Source of the DNA: Bradyrhizobium sp. CCBAU 53351
GTDB taxonomy: Bacteria; Pseudomonadota; Alphaproteobacteria; Rhizobiales; Xanthobacteraceae
Direction of reading: 5' to 3'
Assembly: GCF_015291745.1 (NCBI RefSeq)
Contig: NZ_CP030059.1
Location: 806,001 to 870,000, forward strand
DNA: 64,000 nucleotides
The notes under the pieces were generated by a model, which saw only the letters and a list, made by a program, of their open reading frames with translations, did not search any database and was not told the DNA's origin. Position numbers and translations under genes: made by a program. Shown here piece after piece: positions 46,501 through 55,461 of the stretch (position 1 is its first letter; every line of letters starts with the position of its first letter).

Positions 46501-47086
46501 TCTGCCGGGTGCCGAACAGCACGGCAAAGGCTGCCATTGCCAGCGTCACCATCAGCGCCATGTCACCGACGATCGGGATGTGGGAGAAGGCCTGGTCTTC
46601 GCTCAGGATCGTCTGCAGCGAGGACGCCACCGCCTTGAGCTGAAGCGCGATGTAGGGCACCGAGCCGATGATCGCGATCAGCGCGACGGTCGCGGCCACC
46701 GCCTGGCTCTTGCCGTAGCGCGCGCCGATGAAGTCGGCGATCGAGGTGATGTTGTGGGCCTTCGCGAGCTGGATCACGCGGCGCAGGACGCCTGCGCCGA
46801 GGCCGATCATCAGGATCGGGCCGACATAGATGGCGAGGAAGTCGGTCGATGTGCGGGTGGCAAAGCCGACCGAGCCGAAGAAGGTCCAGGAGGTGCAGTA
46901 GATCGCCAGCGACAGCGGATAGATCCACCCGGAGGCACGGCCGGGCCCGGCCGGCGAGCGGCGGTCGCCATGGCTCGCTACCAGAAACAGAAAGCCGATA
47001 TAGCCGAAGGCGGCGGCAATCACGCCCCAGTCGTGCAGCATGGGAAACGCGCTTCTCGAAAGGGCACCGGCGGCGCCCAAGCTCAT
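43532..47086 (-). CDS. SLC5-STAC-PAS hybrid sensor histidine kinase / response regulator
   Basis: 1184 residues. Residues 1-530 are a sodium:solute symporter-like (SLC5) membrane domain with about 13 helices (SWTFFGSVGFATRTSTDFLAIY, ITSIADFIGARYGKSQ). A STAC-like linker follows (about 545-620). A PAS domain (about 650-765) contains HVRQGIAVFDADLQLICSN. The kinase core has phospho-acceptor His in FLAAASHDILQPLNAARLY, N box NLISNAIKYTPRG, and DTGVGIP and GLGLGLSIVE. A C-terminal receiver (from about 1057) has Asp1111 in GLLVDYHLD. It is related to CbrA-like transporter-coupled sensors, here with its own receiver. Whether the SLC5 part transports is unknown. ATG 47041 is an alternative start. 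Confidence 0.94.
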   Translation of the reverse strand: MSLGAAGALSRSAFPMLHDWGVIAAAFGYIGFLFLVASHGDRRSPAGPGRASGWIYPLSLAIYCTSWTFFGSVGFATRTSTDFLAIYVGPILMIGLGAGVLRRVIQLAKAHNITSIADFIGARYGKSQAVAATVALIAIIGSVPYIALQLKAVASSLQTILSEDQAFSHIPIVGDMALMVTLAMAAFAVLFGTRQTDATEHQHGLMLAVATESTIKLVAFLTVGIFVTFWMFSPHELIERAMKTPEAVRAIDYTPSIGNFLTMTLLSLCAIMLLPRQFHVSVVENSSDAEVSRARWLFPLYLVAINLFVIPIALAGLVSFPFGAVDPDMYVLALPMEGGAGLLSVAVFVGGLSAATAMVIVECVALSIMVSNDLVVPLVLQRRPEGRTGGADFSDFLLRSRRLAIFAIMVMAYFYYRALGNTQLAAIGLLSFAAIAQLAPSFFGGLLWRRATARGAIGGMLVGFAVWLYTLFMPSFMDSSTSGILLLQHGPFGIEALRPQALFGADLPPLMHGVIWSLSLNILTYVLLSLARRPSSIELLQADLFVPNTLAPISPGFRRWRTTVTVQDIQTTVAQYLGPDRARHSFEAFSARRNVRLEPGAPADFELLQHAEHLIASSIGAASSRLVMSLLLRKRTVSAKAALKLLDDSHAALHFNREILQTALNHVRQGIAVFDADLQLICSNRQFGDLLNVPPHIVQFGTPLREILEFMGVSDPDHQADREAMIEQRLIAYTTDSEPYLERLPERHMVIEVLTNRMPGGGFVITFTDVTPSFEAAEALERANATLEKRVRDRTEELTRLNSELALAKSTAEDASISKTRFLAAASHDILQPLNAARLYVTSLVERQHSGEETRLVENIDESLQAIEEILGALLDISRLDAGAMTTSISSFKMADLMRSLEIEFAPIARAKGLELAFVPCSLPVESDRLLLRRLLQNLISNAIKYTPRGRVLVGCRRQGPSLKICVYDTGVGIPQVKRGEIFKEFHRLEQGARIARGLGLGLSIVERLARVLKHGIAIDGNKSGGSVFSVTVPTAKAITHTAAVTSATPLARTPISGALIVCIENDAAILDGMRTLLKAWDAEVIAVADPEGAIAAIETAGRRVTGLLVDYHLDRGNGIAAIREIRRRFGDGIPAILITADRSPAVQVAARDENVAVLNKPVKPASLRALLGQWRTQQMVAAE

Positions 47087-47191
47087 TTTCCCTGTAAATC
47101 TAGCGCGTTGGGCGGGGCGAGGCGACAGCGAAATGCCGGGTGAGGGCGGGAACTGGGGATGTCGTTAAGGTCCGGAGCGCGGACGCCGGGA

Positions 47192-47379
47192 CTTACCCTC
47201 CCCTGGAGGGGGAGGGTCGATCGCGCGAAGCGCGAGCGGCGTGGGGTGATCTATCCACTCGGGCACTGTTGGATGAGGAAACGCCGTCAGCCCACCCCGT
47301 CTCACATTTTCGCTGCGCTCAATGTGGGCCGACCCACGGGCGAGCTACGCTCGTCCCGGACCTCCAAGGGGAGGGTAAG
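47192..47379. repeat. long intergenic inverted repeat
   Basis: Outer arms CTTACCCTCCCCTGGAGG (left) and CCTCCAAGGGGAGGGTAAG (right) pair almost perfectly across about 150 bp; inner CACATT...AATGTG arms also exist. It fills most of the 300-bp gap between hemA and the hybrid kinase (both minus strand). The rest of that gap shows no gene. Confidence 0.72.
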
Positions 47380-47386
47380 AAAGAGC

Positions 47387-48616
47387 CTACTCCGCCGCCA
47401 GCGACTTCGCGCGCAGCGGCAGGCCGAGACGGTCCCAGACCTGCAGCAGGGCCTCGGCGAGCTGATCGATCAGGCCGTCGTCGTGATAGGGCGACGGCGT
47501 GATGCGCAGCCGCTCGCTGCCCTTGGCAACGGTCGGATAGTTGATCGGCTGGATGTAGATGCCGTGCTCCTCGAGCAGCAGGTCGGACGCCTGCTTGCAC
47601 TTCTCGGGATCGCCGACGAACAGCGGCACGATGTGGGTGTCGCTCGACATCACCGGCAGGCCGGCGGCGTTGAGGATCGCCTTGACGCGGGCGGCGCGGT
47701 CCTGGTGGCGCTCGCGCTCCCAGTTCGAGGTCTTCAGATGCTTGATCGCGGCGGTCGCGGCCGAGCAGATCGCCGGCGGCAGCGCGGTGGTGAAGATGAA
47801 GCCCGGCGCATAGGAGCGCACGGCATCGATGATCTGGCCATTGGCGGCGATGTAGCCGCCGAGGCAGCCGAACGCCTTGGCGAGGGTGCCTTCGAGAACG
47901 TCGATGCGGTGCATGACGCCGTCACGCTCGGCGATGCCGCCGCCGCGCGGGCCGTACATGCCGACCGCGTGGACCTCGTCGACATAGGTCATCGCTTTGT
48001 ACTTCTCGGCGAGATCGCAGATCTTGGCGAGCGGGGCGACGTCGCCGTCCATGGAATAGAGGCTCTCGCAGACGATCAGCTTCGGCCGGTTCGGATCGGC
48101 CGCCTTCAGCAGCTCCTCGAGATGCGCCAGATCGTTGTGGCGGAACACGACCCGCTCGCAGCCCGACTGGCGGATGCCCTCGATCATGGAATTGTGGTTG
48201 AGCTCGTCCGAGAGGATGAGACAGTTCGGAATGAGCTTTGCGATGGTCGGGATGCCGGTCTGGTTCGAGACATAGCCCGAGGTGAACAGCAGCGCGGCTT
48301 CCTTGCCGTGGAGATCGGCGAGCTCGGCCTCGAGCTGGACGAGCGGATGATGCGTGCCGGCGATGTTGCGGGTGCCGCCGGCACCGGTGCCGACGCGCGT
48401 CGCGGTCTCGACCATGGCACCGACCACCTTGGGGTGCTGGCCCATGCCGAGATAGTCGTTGGAGCACCAGATCACAACGTCGCGCTTGCCCTTGGGCGAG
48501 TGCCAGACCGCGTGCGGGAATCGGCCGGCCGTGCGCTCGAGGTCTGCGAACACGCGGTAACGCCGCTCGGCGTGGAGACGATCGAGGGCGGAATCGAAGA
48601 ACTGATTGTAATCCAT
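47387..48616 (-). CDS. hemA: 5-aminolevulinate synthase
   Basis: 409 residues, the known length of the Bradyrhizobium enzyme. It begins [20 protein letters not shown]-dependent alpha-oxoamine synthase features: [45 protein letters not shown] and the Schiff-base Lys in [14 protein letters not shown]. It condenses glycine and succinyl-CoA, the first step of C4 heme synthesis. A perfect FixK/FNR-type box lies about 140 bp upstream. It supplies heme for the oxidase genes elsewhere in the window. Confidence 0.98.
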   Translation of the reverse strand: MDYNQFFDSALDRLHAERRYRVFADLERTAGRFPHAVWHSPKGKRDVVIWCSNDYLGMGQHPKVVGAMVETATRVGTGAGGTRNIAGTHHPLVQLEAELADLHGKEAALLFTSGYVSNQTGIPTIAKLIPNCLILSDELNHNSMIEGIRQSGCERVVFRHNDLAHLEELLKAADPNRPKLIVCESLYSMDGDVAPLAKICDLAEKYKAMTYVDEVHAVGMYGPRGGGIAERDGVMHRIDVLEGTLAKAFGCLGGYIAANGQIIDAVRSYAPGFIFTTALPPAICSAATAAIKHLKTSNWERERHQDRAARVKAILNAAGLPVMSSDTHIVPLFVGDPEKCKQASDLLLEEHGIYIQPINYPTVAKGSERLRITPSPYHDDGLIDQLAEALLQVWDRLGLPLRAKSLAAE

Positions 48617-48917
48617 CGGCAAAACCTGCAACGGAACCCGGCCACGGCGGCCACTCGTTTTTAGAGCTTTTCCAGCTCTCATGTCTATGCGCCAGCACAC
48701 ATTTGGTGCGAGGCGCGCGGGTATATTGATAGCGCCGTCTCGCGGGCGATAGTTGATGTGGATCAAACGCCTAACAGTCGCCCGCCGGCGCGGACCATGG
48801 CTCCCGGGACAGTACGGGACCGTTGCATCCGGCTTGGACATTTTGTCCAAGGACCGCGCTCCGTCCATGACGGCCGGGCCGGTCGCGCCCGCAAGCGGGG
48901 CGAGATGAAGACAGCGC
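48617..48917. other. hemA control region
   Basis: No gene is seen. Contains the FixK-type box (48753-48766) and, about 25-30 bp closer to hemA on the minus strand, an AATATAC stretch (48721-48729) that could be its -10. Remaining sequence is featureless. Confidence 0.5.
48753..48766. promoter_or_regulatory. hemA: FixK2/FNR-type box upstream of hemA
   Basis: TTGATGTGGATCAA, a perfect TTGA-N6-TCAA dyad. With the AATATAC -10 candidate, the box centre is about 40 bp before the likely transcription start, the standard activator position. Oxygen control of B. japonicum hemA is known in the literature. Confidence 0.75.
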
Positions 48918-49991
48918 TCACGTCGTCCGGAATTGCAGCACGCCGTCCTTCGTCTCGGCCGTCAGCCGGCCCTCGACGATCATGTAATTGACGTGGGCGA
49001 CGAGCTCGCCGGCGGCAAAGCCCATCTGGTGTTCGTCGAGCACGTGCTTGTTGAACACCACGGGCACCAGGGCGCGCGAAGTCTGCGGCACCTCGCGGCA
49101 GGCTTCCGCGATCAGGCGGCAGCGCTCCTCATGGTGGTCGGCGAGCTGCTTGATGCGGGTCTTCAATCCGGAGAACGGCACGCCGTGGCCGGGCAGCACC
49201 AGCACGTCATAGGGCAGCGTCGTGGTGAGGCTGGCGAGCGAGGCCAGATATTCGCCGAGCGAGTTCTGGTCGGGCTCGACCGCCCAGACGCTGACATTGG
49301 GCGAGATCTTGCTCAGCACCTGGTCGGCGGAAAGGAACAGCTTGTCGTCGGCGCAATACAGCATCACCTGGTCGAGCGCGTGGCCGCCGCCGGTGATTAC
49401 CCTGAAGCGGCGCGTGCCGATCACGACGTCCTCGCCATGGGAGATGCGACGGTAGGAGGGCGGCAGCACCGAGACGCGCTTGAGATAATCCTGGCCGCGG
49501 CCCAGCAGCTTTTCGGTGAGCGACTCGTCCATGCCGTGGCGGCGGAAGAACAGCCGCTGCGCCTCGCGCCGCTCCTCGGTGCCGCGGTTCTGGTGATAGA
49601 CCGATTGCAGATATTCGACCTGCGACATCACCAGCGGGCAGTTGAACCGCTCGACGATCCAGCCGGCGAGGCCGACATGATCGGGATGCGAGTGGGTGAC
49701 GATCAGGCGCGTGATGGTGACGCCCTTCAGCGGCCCCTCGAACAGCTTGGTCCAGGCCTCGATGGTCTCCTCGTTGCCGAAGCCGGCATCGATCATCGCA
49801 TAGCCGTCGCCGTCGGCGAGCAGGTAGATGTTCACGTGGTTGAGGCGGAACGGCAGCTTGAGCCGCGCCCACAACACGCCGGGCCGGACCTCGACGATCT
49901 CGTCGTGGCCGGGGTGCTGGTCCCAGGGATAGCGCAGGGCCTCGGCCGAGGACTGTGCCGAGGACTGCGCAATGTCGGTTTTTGCGTTCAT
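48918..49991 (-). CDS. MBL-fold metallo-hydrolase
   Basis: 357 residues. The metal-binding motif is [13 protein letters not shown] (HxHxDH), followed by the [23 protein letters not shown] segment (third His and bridging Asp) and VLPGHGVPF (fourth His). An extended C-terminal helical region (about 285-340, MBL-associated) contains [16 protein letters not shown], as in LACTB2-like proteins. It probably hydrolyses a thioester or phosphoester. Substrate unknown. It lies upstream of hemA on the same strand but with 301 bp between, so it is a separate unit. Confidence 0.92.
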   Translation of the reverse strand: MNAKTDIAQSSAQSSAEALRYPWDQHPGHDEIVEVRPGVLWARLKLPFRLNHVNIYLLADGDGYAMIDAGFGNEETIEAWTKLFEGPLKGVTITRLIVTHSHPDHVGLAGWIVERFNCPLVMSQVEYLQSVYHQNRGTEERREAQRLFFRRHGMDESLTEKLLGRGQDYLKRVSVLPPSYRRISHGEDVVIGTRRFRVITGGGHALDQVMLYCADDKLFLSADQVLSKISPNVSVWAVEPDQNSLGEYLASLASLTTTLPYDVLVLPGHGVPFSGLKTRIKQLADHHEERCRLIAEACREVPQTSRALVPVVFNKHVLDEHQMGFAAGELVAHVNYMIVEGRLTAETKDGVLQFRTT

Positions 49992-50082
49992 GCTACCGGC
50001 TTAAACCCGCCGCGGGCGCCGCGCCAGCCGAAAAAGGGCGGGCCGTGGTCTCCGCATGGCGGTCATACCGGAGCATTTTTCC

Positions 50083-50120
50083 GTAGCCCGGATGGAGCGC
50101 AGCGCCATCCTGGCGACGGA
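50083..50120. repeat. short GTAGCCCGGATGGAGCGCAGC repeat
   Basis: GTAGCCCGGATGGAGCGCAG with the partial complement ATCCTGG. A fragment of a common Bradyrhizobium intergenic element, just downstream of the chemoreceptor stop. Confidence 0.5.
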
Positions 50121-50132
50121 AATGCCGGCGGC

Positions 50133-52286
50133 TTACGCCGCCCGCATGTTGTTGAGGAACGCGTCGATCTCACCGCGCAGCATGTCGGCCTCGCGGCGCA
50201 GCGCGTCGGAGGCGCCCAGCACCTCGTTCGCGGCGGCGCCGGCTTCGGCCGAGGCAGTGGAGACGCCGACGATGTTGCTGGAGACCTCGCTGGTGCCGCC
50301 GGCCGCATGCTGGATGTTGCGGGCGATCTCGCGCGTGGCCGCGCCCTGCTCCTCGACGGCGGCCGCGATCGTCGTAGTCACGTTGTCGATCTCGCCGATG
50401 ATCCGGCCGATGCCCTGGATGGCGCCGACCGCCGACGTCGTGATGTTCTGCATGCTGGCGATCTGGCTGCGGATTTCCTCCGTCGCCTTGGCGGTCTGGC
50501 TCGCGAGGCTCTTCACCTCGGAGGCAACCACCGCGAAGCCGCGGCCGGCCTCGCCCGCGCGCGCCGCCTCGATGGTGGCGTTGAGCGCGAGCAGATTGGT
50601 CTGCGAGGCGATGGTCTGGATCAGATCGACCACGACGCTGATGCGGCTCGCGCTGTCGGCGAGGCTCTGCACCGTGGCGTCGGTCGCGCCGGCTTCGTCG
50701 ACCGCCTTCTTGGCGATCGCGGCCGAGGTCACGACCTGCTTGCTGATCTCCTCGATCGAGGACGACAGCTGCTCGGTGCCCGACGACACGGTTTGCACGT
50801 TGACCGAGGTCTCCTCGGCGGCGGAGGCGACGGCGTTGACGAGCGCGTTGGACTGGTCTGCGGTGGTCGACATGCTCTGTGCGGTCGACTGCATCGAATT
50901 GGCCGACTGCGCCAGATTGTCGAGCGCGGAGCGCACCGTGTTCTCGAACTCGGCGATCTTCGCTTCCATGCGCGCGGCACGCTCGGCCTTGGCGATACGG
51001 TCCTTTTCCTGCTCGCCGGCGAGCGCCCGGGCTTCGATCATGCTGTCACGGAACACGGTCAGCGTTTCCTTCATCACGCCGATCTCGTCGTTCTGGCGGG
51101 AACGCACGATCTCGGTGTCGAGGTCGCCGGCCGACAGCAGCTGCATGGCGCGCTGAAGCTCGCGGATGCGGCGCAGGATGTTGCGGCCGACATAGAGCCA
51201 GACGAACAGCGCCGAGCCAACCAGCATCAAGGCGCCGAGCGCCAGCATCACGGTCGTCGCGAGCGAGGTCTCCTGCTGCGCCTGGGAGGTCGAGGCGTTG
51301 GTCTCCTTCTGCACGCCGTCGACGAGCTGCTGCACGCTGATGCCGAGGCCGACATTGAGCTTGCGGGTCTCGTCCAGGATGGTCTGGCCGTAATCGGCGG
51401 CGTCGAGCTCCTTCTCGCGCAGATTGAACACGCCGGTCTTGCCGGTGCCGAGCGCCAGCAGCTTCTCCGCGGTGTCGCGCAGCATCTTGTTGCCCTGATT
51501 GTCCGGCAACAGATCGAGGTTGGATCGCAGGCGGCCCTGGGCCGTCTTGAATTCCTTCTGGATGTCGTCGAGCTTGTCGCTGGTGTTGGCCGACAGCGCC
51601 GCGCTCATGTCGGCGGCAGCGAGATTGCCGCTGGCGACGACGTTGCCGAGCTGACCGACGGTCTGCGCCGCGTCGGAAGCATCCGCGGCGGACAGGTCGG
51701 CCGAGCCGAGAATGGCGTTGACCCGGGTCTGAGCGTCGAGCATTGCCGGGCTGGCCGCGCCGACGAAGGCGCCCTGCGCGGTGCGTAGCGCGTCATATTG
51801 CTTGTCGTGCAGGGCGGCGATGTCCAGCCGTTCGCGGGCGGCCTTGGCCAGGCTCTGCGCCGCCTCGTTGATGCTCTTCATCGTCTCGCTGAGGCCGGAC
51901 ACGACGGTCTTGTCGCCGCCGAGCTGGATGATCTCGGTGAGCTTCTGCTGCGTCTGCTCCTGCAGCTCCTTGAGCTTCTTGGTACGCTCGTTGAGCGCGT
52001 CCTCGCTTTGCGCCGCGAGCAGCGCCGGTCCCTGGGCCGCGAGGCTCGCGCTCAGCGCCGACAATTGCAGGCTGGCGGCAAGGCGCGGAATGTCCCGTCC
52101 GCTCAGCTCCGTCATGCGAGTTCCAAGATTCTGCAGCGCGAGGCCAGCGCCGGCTGCGATCACGAGGCCCATGCCCGCGATCACCGCGAAGGCCGTAAAC
52201 AGGCTGCCACGCACGCCCCATGTCGGCATTTTGAATCGCGGCTTGAATCGACCAAGCAAACGGCCAACGCCCAGACGGATAGCCAT
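50133..52286 (-). CDS. methyl-accepting chemotaxis protein
   Basis: 717 residues from ATG 52286, which has a GGGGGA ribosome-binding site; ATG 52304 (MLGEF) is an alternative. TM1 is about 24-48. A long helical periplasmic domain (about 50-340) follows with a HBM-like or four-helix pattern (two Gln/Ala-rich helical stretches). TM2 is about 347-368, then HAMP ([18 protein letters not shown]). The signalling domain has the hairpin tip [20 protein letters not shown] with [15 protein letters not shown]. No C-terminal CheR pentapeptide. The ligand is unknown. Confidence 0.93.
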   Translation of the reverse strand: MAIRLGVGRLLGRFKPRFKMPTWGVRGSLFTAFAVIAGMGLVIAAGAGLALQNLGTRMTELSGRDIPRLAASLQLSALSASLAAQGPALLAAQSEDALNERTKKLKELQEQTQQKLTEIIQLGGDKTVVSGLSETMKSINEAAQSLAKAARERLDIAALHDKQYDALRTAQGAFVGAASPAMLDAQTRVNAILGSADLSAADASDAAQTVGQLGNVVASGNLAAADMSAALSANTSDKLDDIQKEFKTAQGRLRSNLDLLPDNQGNKMLRDTAEKLLALGTGKTGVFNLREKELDAADYGQTILDETRKLNVGLGISVQQLVDGVQKETNASTSQAQQETSLATTVMLALGALMLVGSALFVWLYVGRNILRRIRELQRAMQLLSAGDLDTEIVRSRQNDEIGVMKETLTVFRDSMIEARALAGEQEKDRIAKAERAARMEAKIAEFENTVRSALDNLAQSANSMQSTAQSMSTTADQSNALVNAVASAAEETSVNVQTVSSGTEQLSSSIEEISKQVVTSAAIAKKAVDEAGATDATVQSLADSASRISVVVDLIQTIASQTNLLALNATIEAARAGEAGRGFAVVASEVKSLASQTAKATEEIRSQIASMQNITTSAVGAIQGIGRIIGEIDNVTTTIAAAVEEQGAATREIARNIQHAAGGTSEVSSNIVGVSTASAEAGAAANEVLGASDALRREADMLRGEIDAFLNNMRAA

Positions 52287-52401
52287 CGAAAATTCCCCCA
52301 GCATTCTTGCTTCTCTTTGTGGCCGGCAGTATCGGCGCGGCCGGTTAAAAAATCGCAATCTCCGCAAACGGTTGTGCGCGTTCCGCAGAGCGAAAAAAGA
52401 A

Positions 52402-52423
52402 GGGCCGGCGAGATCGCCGGCCC
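52402..52423 (-). terminator. terminator of the outer-membrane protein gene
   Basis: 10-bp stem GGGCCGGCGA / TCGCCGGCCC; on the minus strand it is followed by TTCTTTTTT. Located 29 bp after the omp stop. Confidence 0.85.
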
Positions 52424-52451
52424 TGTGTCATGGTAAAGTTGCGGTAACCGA

Positions 52452-53177
52452 TCAGTAGCGCGCGCCGCCCGTGCTGGCCCAGTTGAAGCGGTAGTTGACG
52501 CCCGCCTTGATGGTGTGGTCGTCGGTGGTGAACTTGCCGGTGCCCACCAGCGGACCGCCGGTGAAGCTCGCGTCGCCGAAATTGTAATACTGGTACTCGG
52601 CCTTGGCCGACCAGTTCGGGGCGAACATGTATTCGAGGCCGGCACCGACGGTGTAGCCGTTGCGGTGATCGCCCGTGATGACGAAGGCGGTCGGCACGCC
52701 GCCGACGGTCACCTTCTCGTTGTTGTCGGAATAGGCGTAACCGCCCTTCACGTAGACGAGGCCGGGACCCCAGGTGTAGCCGACGCGGCCGGTGATCGAG
52801 CCGAGACCGCGCTGGTCGTTGGTGTAGGCGATTCCGCCCGGAAACACCGCGCCGACGCTGCCGGAGAGCCAGGAATACTGGCCCTCGACGCCGACCAGGA
52901 AGTTCGGATGGAACTGCCAGTCCCCGCCGACCTGCACGCCGCCGAGGAAACGGCCGTTGCCGTTGTTGCCGGTGGAGAGGCCGTTGAAATTGTTGTCGCT
53001 GGAGAACGCGCCGCCGACATGGCCACCGATGTAGAAACCGGTCCAGTTGTAGATCGGCGCGGCATAGGCCGGCGCGGGCGCCTTGTAATAGTTGCGGTTG
53101 CCGAGATCGGCACCGACGGCCGGTGCAGCCACGCCCACCACGAGCAGCGCAACCGTCGCAAACAGAATCTTCTTCAT
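52452..53177 (-). CDS. outer-membrane beta-barrel protein (Omp31/OmpA-like)
   Basis: 241 residues. Signal peptide ends APAVGADL (about 1-23). The mature part opens with YNWTGFYIGGHVGGAF, the hallmark of the Omp25/Omp31 family, then eight amphipathic strands (VQVGGDWQF, FLVGVEGQYSWL, ITGRVGYTWGPGLVYVKGGYAY, KAEYQYYNFG) and ends KAGVNYRFNWASTGGARY with a typical alternating terminal strand. An eight-stranded barrel of the outer membrane; its function is structural or unknown. Confidence 0.93.
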   Translation of the reverse strand: MKKILFATVALLVVGVAAPAVGADLGNRNYYKAPAPAYAAPIYNWTGFYIGGHVGGAFSSDNNFNGLSTGNNGNGRFLGGVQVGGDWQFHPNFLVGVEGQYSWLSGSVGAVFPGGIAYTNDQRGLGSITGRVGYTWGPGLVYVKGGYAYSDNNEKVTVGGVPTAFVITGDHRNGYTVGAGLEYMFAPNWSAKAEYQYYNFGDASFTGGPLVGTGKFTTDDHTIKAGVNYRFNWASTGGARY

Positions 53178-53401
53178 CGTCTTGAACTCCAGCACTCAAT
53201 GTCCCCGGCAGGCGCGCTTTCCGCGCCGCGTTGGTTTTGCAGATAGCTCGCTTTTGACGAAAATGCTGTCACATGCATGGCACAGCGAGGCCCAACCTAA
53301 CTTATTGGGCTGCAAATGGTTTTCGTGCTTAATGCCAGCTTAAGAAATGCTGAAGAAAGGCTTAAATTCATAGCGTTCCGGTAAGCTGCGTGCGTCCTTC
53401 G

Positions 53402-53722
53402 TTAACCAAGACGCCGGCGGGCCTCATCCCGCATCTGCGCGCGGAACGCCGCGCGCTTTGCGGGACGGTCTTCCTCGCGCACGTCATGGCGATCGAAGAT
53501 GTCGAACTTCTCGAGGATCGGATAGCGCTCGCTCGCCATCGCGAGCACGCGCAGCACCTTGGTCGCGGATGGCGAGGGTCCGCTGACTTCCCAGCGCCGG
53601 ATGGTGTCGGCGCCGCCCTTCTCCGGCAATCCGCAGAGCTTTGCCATGTCGGCCGCGGTGAGCTGTCGCTCGAGGGCATCGGAGAGGTCGACACGGAGCT
53701 GCTTCAGTTCGGGACCAGTCAT
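53402..53722 (-). CDS. small helix-turn-helix protein
   Basis: 106 residues. The pattern LSDALERQLTAADMAKLCGLPEKGGADTIRRWE resembles a Cro/C1-type helix-turn-helix of about 55 residues (residues 5-55), with GPSPSATKVLRVLAMA as the last helix. The C-terminal third is charged. GAGG lies 5 nt before the ATG. It is upstream of the outer-membrane protein gene on the same strand with 224 bp between. Targets unknown. A plasmid-antitoxin-like fold is possible, but no toxin gene is adjacent. Confidence 0.75.
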   Translation of the reverse strand: MTGPELKQLRVDLSDALERQLTAADMAKLCGLPEKGGADTIRRWEVSGPSPSATKVLRVLAMASERYPILEKFDIFDRHDVREEDRPAKRAAFRAQMRDEARRRLG

Positions 53723-53803
53723 GTCGCCTCAATGCGCGAAGTCGATGAGGCAATGCACTAGCGCTGATTCGGGTCCATCCGAAGGCGGGCCGTCGCGGCA
53801 GTC

Positions 53804-54208
53804 TCATCCACCGCGCCCTGCCAGCGCGATGCAATCGACCTCGACGTCGAACGGCCCGGGCCATGATGGGACGTGCACGAAGATGCGCGCAGGCGTCTCG
53901 TCCCGGAAGTAGCGGGCATAGACCTCGTTGAACGCGGCGAAATGCGCGAGATCTGGCGTGCAATAGACGTTGCACTTGATCACCTCGGCCAGCGACGATC
54001 CTGCCGCTTGCAGGCAGAGCTGCATCTGGTTCAGCACGATCTCGGCCTGTCGCTCGAATGGCAACGGCCTGACGTCGCCCGTGTCAGGATCGAACGGTGG
54101 CAAGCCGGACAGATAGACCAGGCCCTCGGCTATCACGACCGGATAGATCGGGCCTTTGCGGCGACGCTCCAGATAGGTCGATATCGGCTCCACGCGGATC
54201 CTCTTCAT
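53804..54208 (-). CDS. RidA (YjgF/YER057c/UK114) family protein
   Basis: 134 residues. Family segments present: VYLSGLPPFDPDTGDVRPLP, VIKCNVYC, FNEVYARYFRDETPARIFVHVP (the conserved Arg that binds substrate carboxylate) and DVEVDCIA with the conserved Glu. RidA proteins hydrolyse reactive enamine/imine intermediates from PLP enzymes. It is divergent from an ArsR-type regulator 113 bp away, which may control it. Confidence 0.93.
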   Translation of the reverse strand: MKRIRVEPISTYLERRRKGPIYPVVIAEGLVYLSGLPPFDPDTGDVRPLPFERQAEIVLNQMQLCLQAAGSSLAEVIKCNVYCTPDLAHFAAFNEVYARYFRDETPARIFVHVPSWPGPFDVEVDCIALAGRGG

Positions 54209-54256
54209 ATGGCTCCTCCCGGGTTGCGGAGGCCATGGTAGAGCGCCCTCAGATCC

Positions 54257-54282
54257 AATGGTTCGGCCGCCGCCAAACCATT
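54257..54282. promoter_or_regulatory. dyad in the ridA / arsR gap
   Basis: AATGGTT (54257-54263) and AACCATT (54276-54282), perfect 7-bp arms 12 bp apart. A possible ArsR operator between the divergent genes. Confidence 0.35.
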
Positions 54283-54321
54283 GCCGTTGCCGTGCCTAGG
54301 CGGTCGCGATACGGTTTGTCC

Positions 54322-55086
54322 ATGGTCGCAGCGGCAAACATGGTCGAGGTGGCGGCGCTGGTGGGCGACACCGGGCGGGCCACGATGCTGGCGGCGCTGA
54401 TGGGTGGACAGGCGCTGACCGCAAGCGAGCTCGCCTCTCGTGCGCGGATATCGAGATCGACCGCGAGCGGACACCTCGGCAAGCTGGTCCGCGCGCGGTT
54501 GCTCGACGTGACGCAGAAGCGGCGCAACCGCTATTACCGCATTGCCTCGCCGCTGATTGCCGGAATGCTGGAAGGCATCAAGGCAGTCGCCGCGATCGAG
54601 GTTCCGCAACGTCACCAACCGCGCTCGATCGGCGATGACCGGCTCCGCTTCGCGCGCACCTGCTATGACCATCTGGCTGGCCAACTGGGCGTCGCGATCG
54701 CAGATGCTCTCGTTGCCGAAGGGCACATTGTCCTCGCGGGTGACGGCGGCGAGGTAACGGCATCGGGGATCAACTTCCTCTCCGCATTCGGCGCGGCGCT
54801 GGGGCCGAAATCCGGAGGCCGGCGAATCTTCTGCCGTCCCTGCCTCGACTGGAGCGAGCGCCGCCATCACCTCGCCGGTCACGTCGGCGCGGAGATACAC
54901 CGTTGCTGCCTGGAGCGCGGCTGGCTGAGGCGGGACCGCGACAGCCGAATCGTGCGCGTCACGCCGGCCGGCCAGATCGGTTTGCGCAAGACATTCGGCA
55001 TCGATCTGAGCGGTGGCCGCGCTCCGGCACATTTGCGCGCGCACGGAGTTATGAACTTGTGCCTATGGACATCGTCCGCGGAATGA
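54322..55086 (+). CDS. ArsR-type winged-helix regulator
   Basis: 254 residues from ATG 54322; ATG 54235 with GGAGG close by is the alternative, but it would place the dyad at 54257 inside the gene. The winged helix (about 8-85) reads ALTASELASRARISRSTASGHL and the wing LLDVTQKRRNRYYRIAS. A long C-terminal domain (about 100-250) contains CYDHLAGQLGVAIADAL and a CRPCLDWSERRHHLAGHVG segment with Cys and His that could bind a metal or ligand. It is divergent from ridA. Confidence 0.85.
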   Translation: MVAAANMVEVAALVGDTGRATMLAALMGGQALTASELASRARISRSTASGHLGKLVRARLLDVTQKRRNRYYRIASPLIAGMLEGIKAVAAIEVPQRHQPRSIGDDRLRFARTCYDHLAGQLGVAIADALVAEGHIVLAGDGGEVTASGINFLSAFGAALGPKSGGRRIFCRPCLDWSERRHHLAGHVGAEIHRCCLERGWLRRDRDSRIVRVTPAGQIGLRKTFGIDLSGGRAPAHLRAHGVMNLCLWTSSAE

Positions 55087-55126
55087 ACAGATGGCACAAG
55101 GGGCCCCTGAGACCGAGGGATCAGCC

Positions 55127-55411
55127 ATGAAAGGCATCAGATTCGCCATCGCCGCACTCATCTCTGCCGGACTGCTCCTCACGCCCTTCACGGCTGAGGC
55201 GAAGAAGCAGCGATCGAGCCGACATTCCAGCACCGGCGTGGTTGCCCCGAACTATGGCGGCGCGGCATCGCCGGCGGCGCAGCCGAGGGCGTCCTATGGC
55301 TCGTCGGGACCGTCAGTTGGCACGGTCACGGCGCCCTCGGTCGGATCATACAATTGGCCCTCGGTCGGCGTGACCAATTCCGTTCCGACCTGGAGCAACA
55401 CCACCCGCTAG
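55127..55411 (+). CDS. small exported Ser/Gly-rich protein
   Basis: 94 residues from ATG 55127 with GAGGGA upstream. A signal peptide (about 1-24) ends in FTAEAKK. The rest is low-complexity, rich in Ser, Gly, Pro and Thr (GPSVGTVTAPSVGSYNWPSVG), with no cysteine. No family is recognised. Base use is typical of the genome. Confidence 0.7.
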   Translation: MKGIRFAIAALISAGLLLTPFTAEAKKQRSSRHSSTGVVAPNYGGAASPAAQPRASYGSSGPSVGTVTAPSVGSYNWPSVGVTNSVPTWSNTTR

Positions 55412-55461
55412 AGCGATGCAGGCCAGTGTGTGCCGGCAAGGTGCGATACAAGGCGCGATAG

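Noticed and set aside
45248..47143. 631-codon plus-strand open frame
   Set aside because: Antisense shadow of the hybrid kinase; low-complexity Arg/Gln/His/Asp sequence.
48933..51788. 951-codon plus-strand open frame
   Set aside because: It runs antisense across the metallo-hydrolase, the repeat and the chemoreceptor. Its composition is typical of GC-rich antisense frames, and both real genes on the other strand are clear.
53290..53310. GCCCAA-N9-TTGGGC upstream of the outer-membrane protein gene
   Set aside because: Arms are 6 bp with no recognised regulator consensus or nearby promoter; chance is likely.
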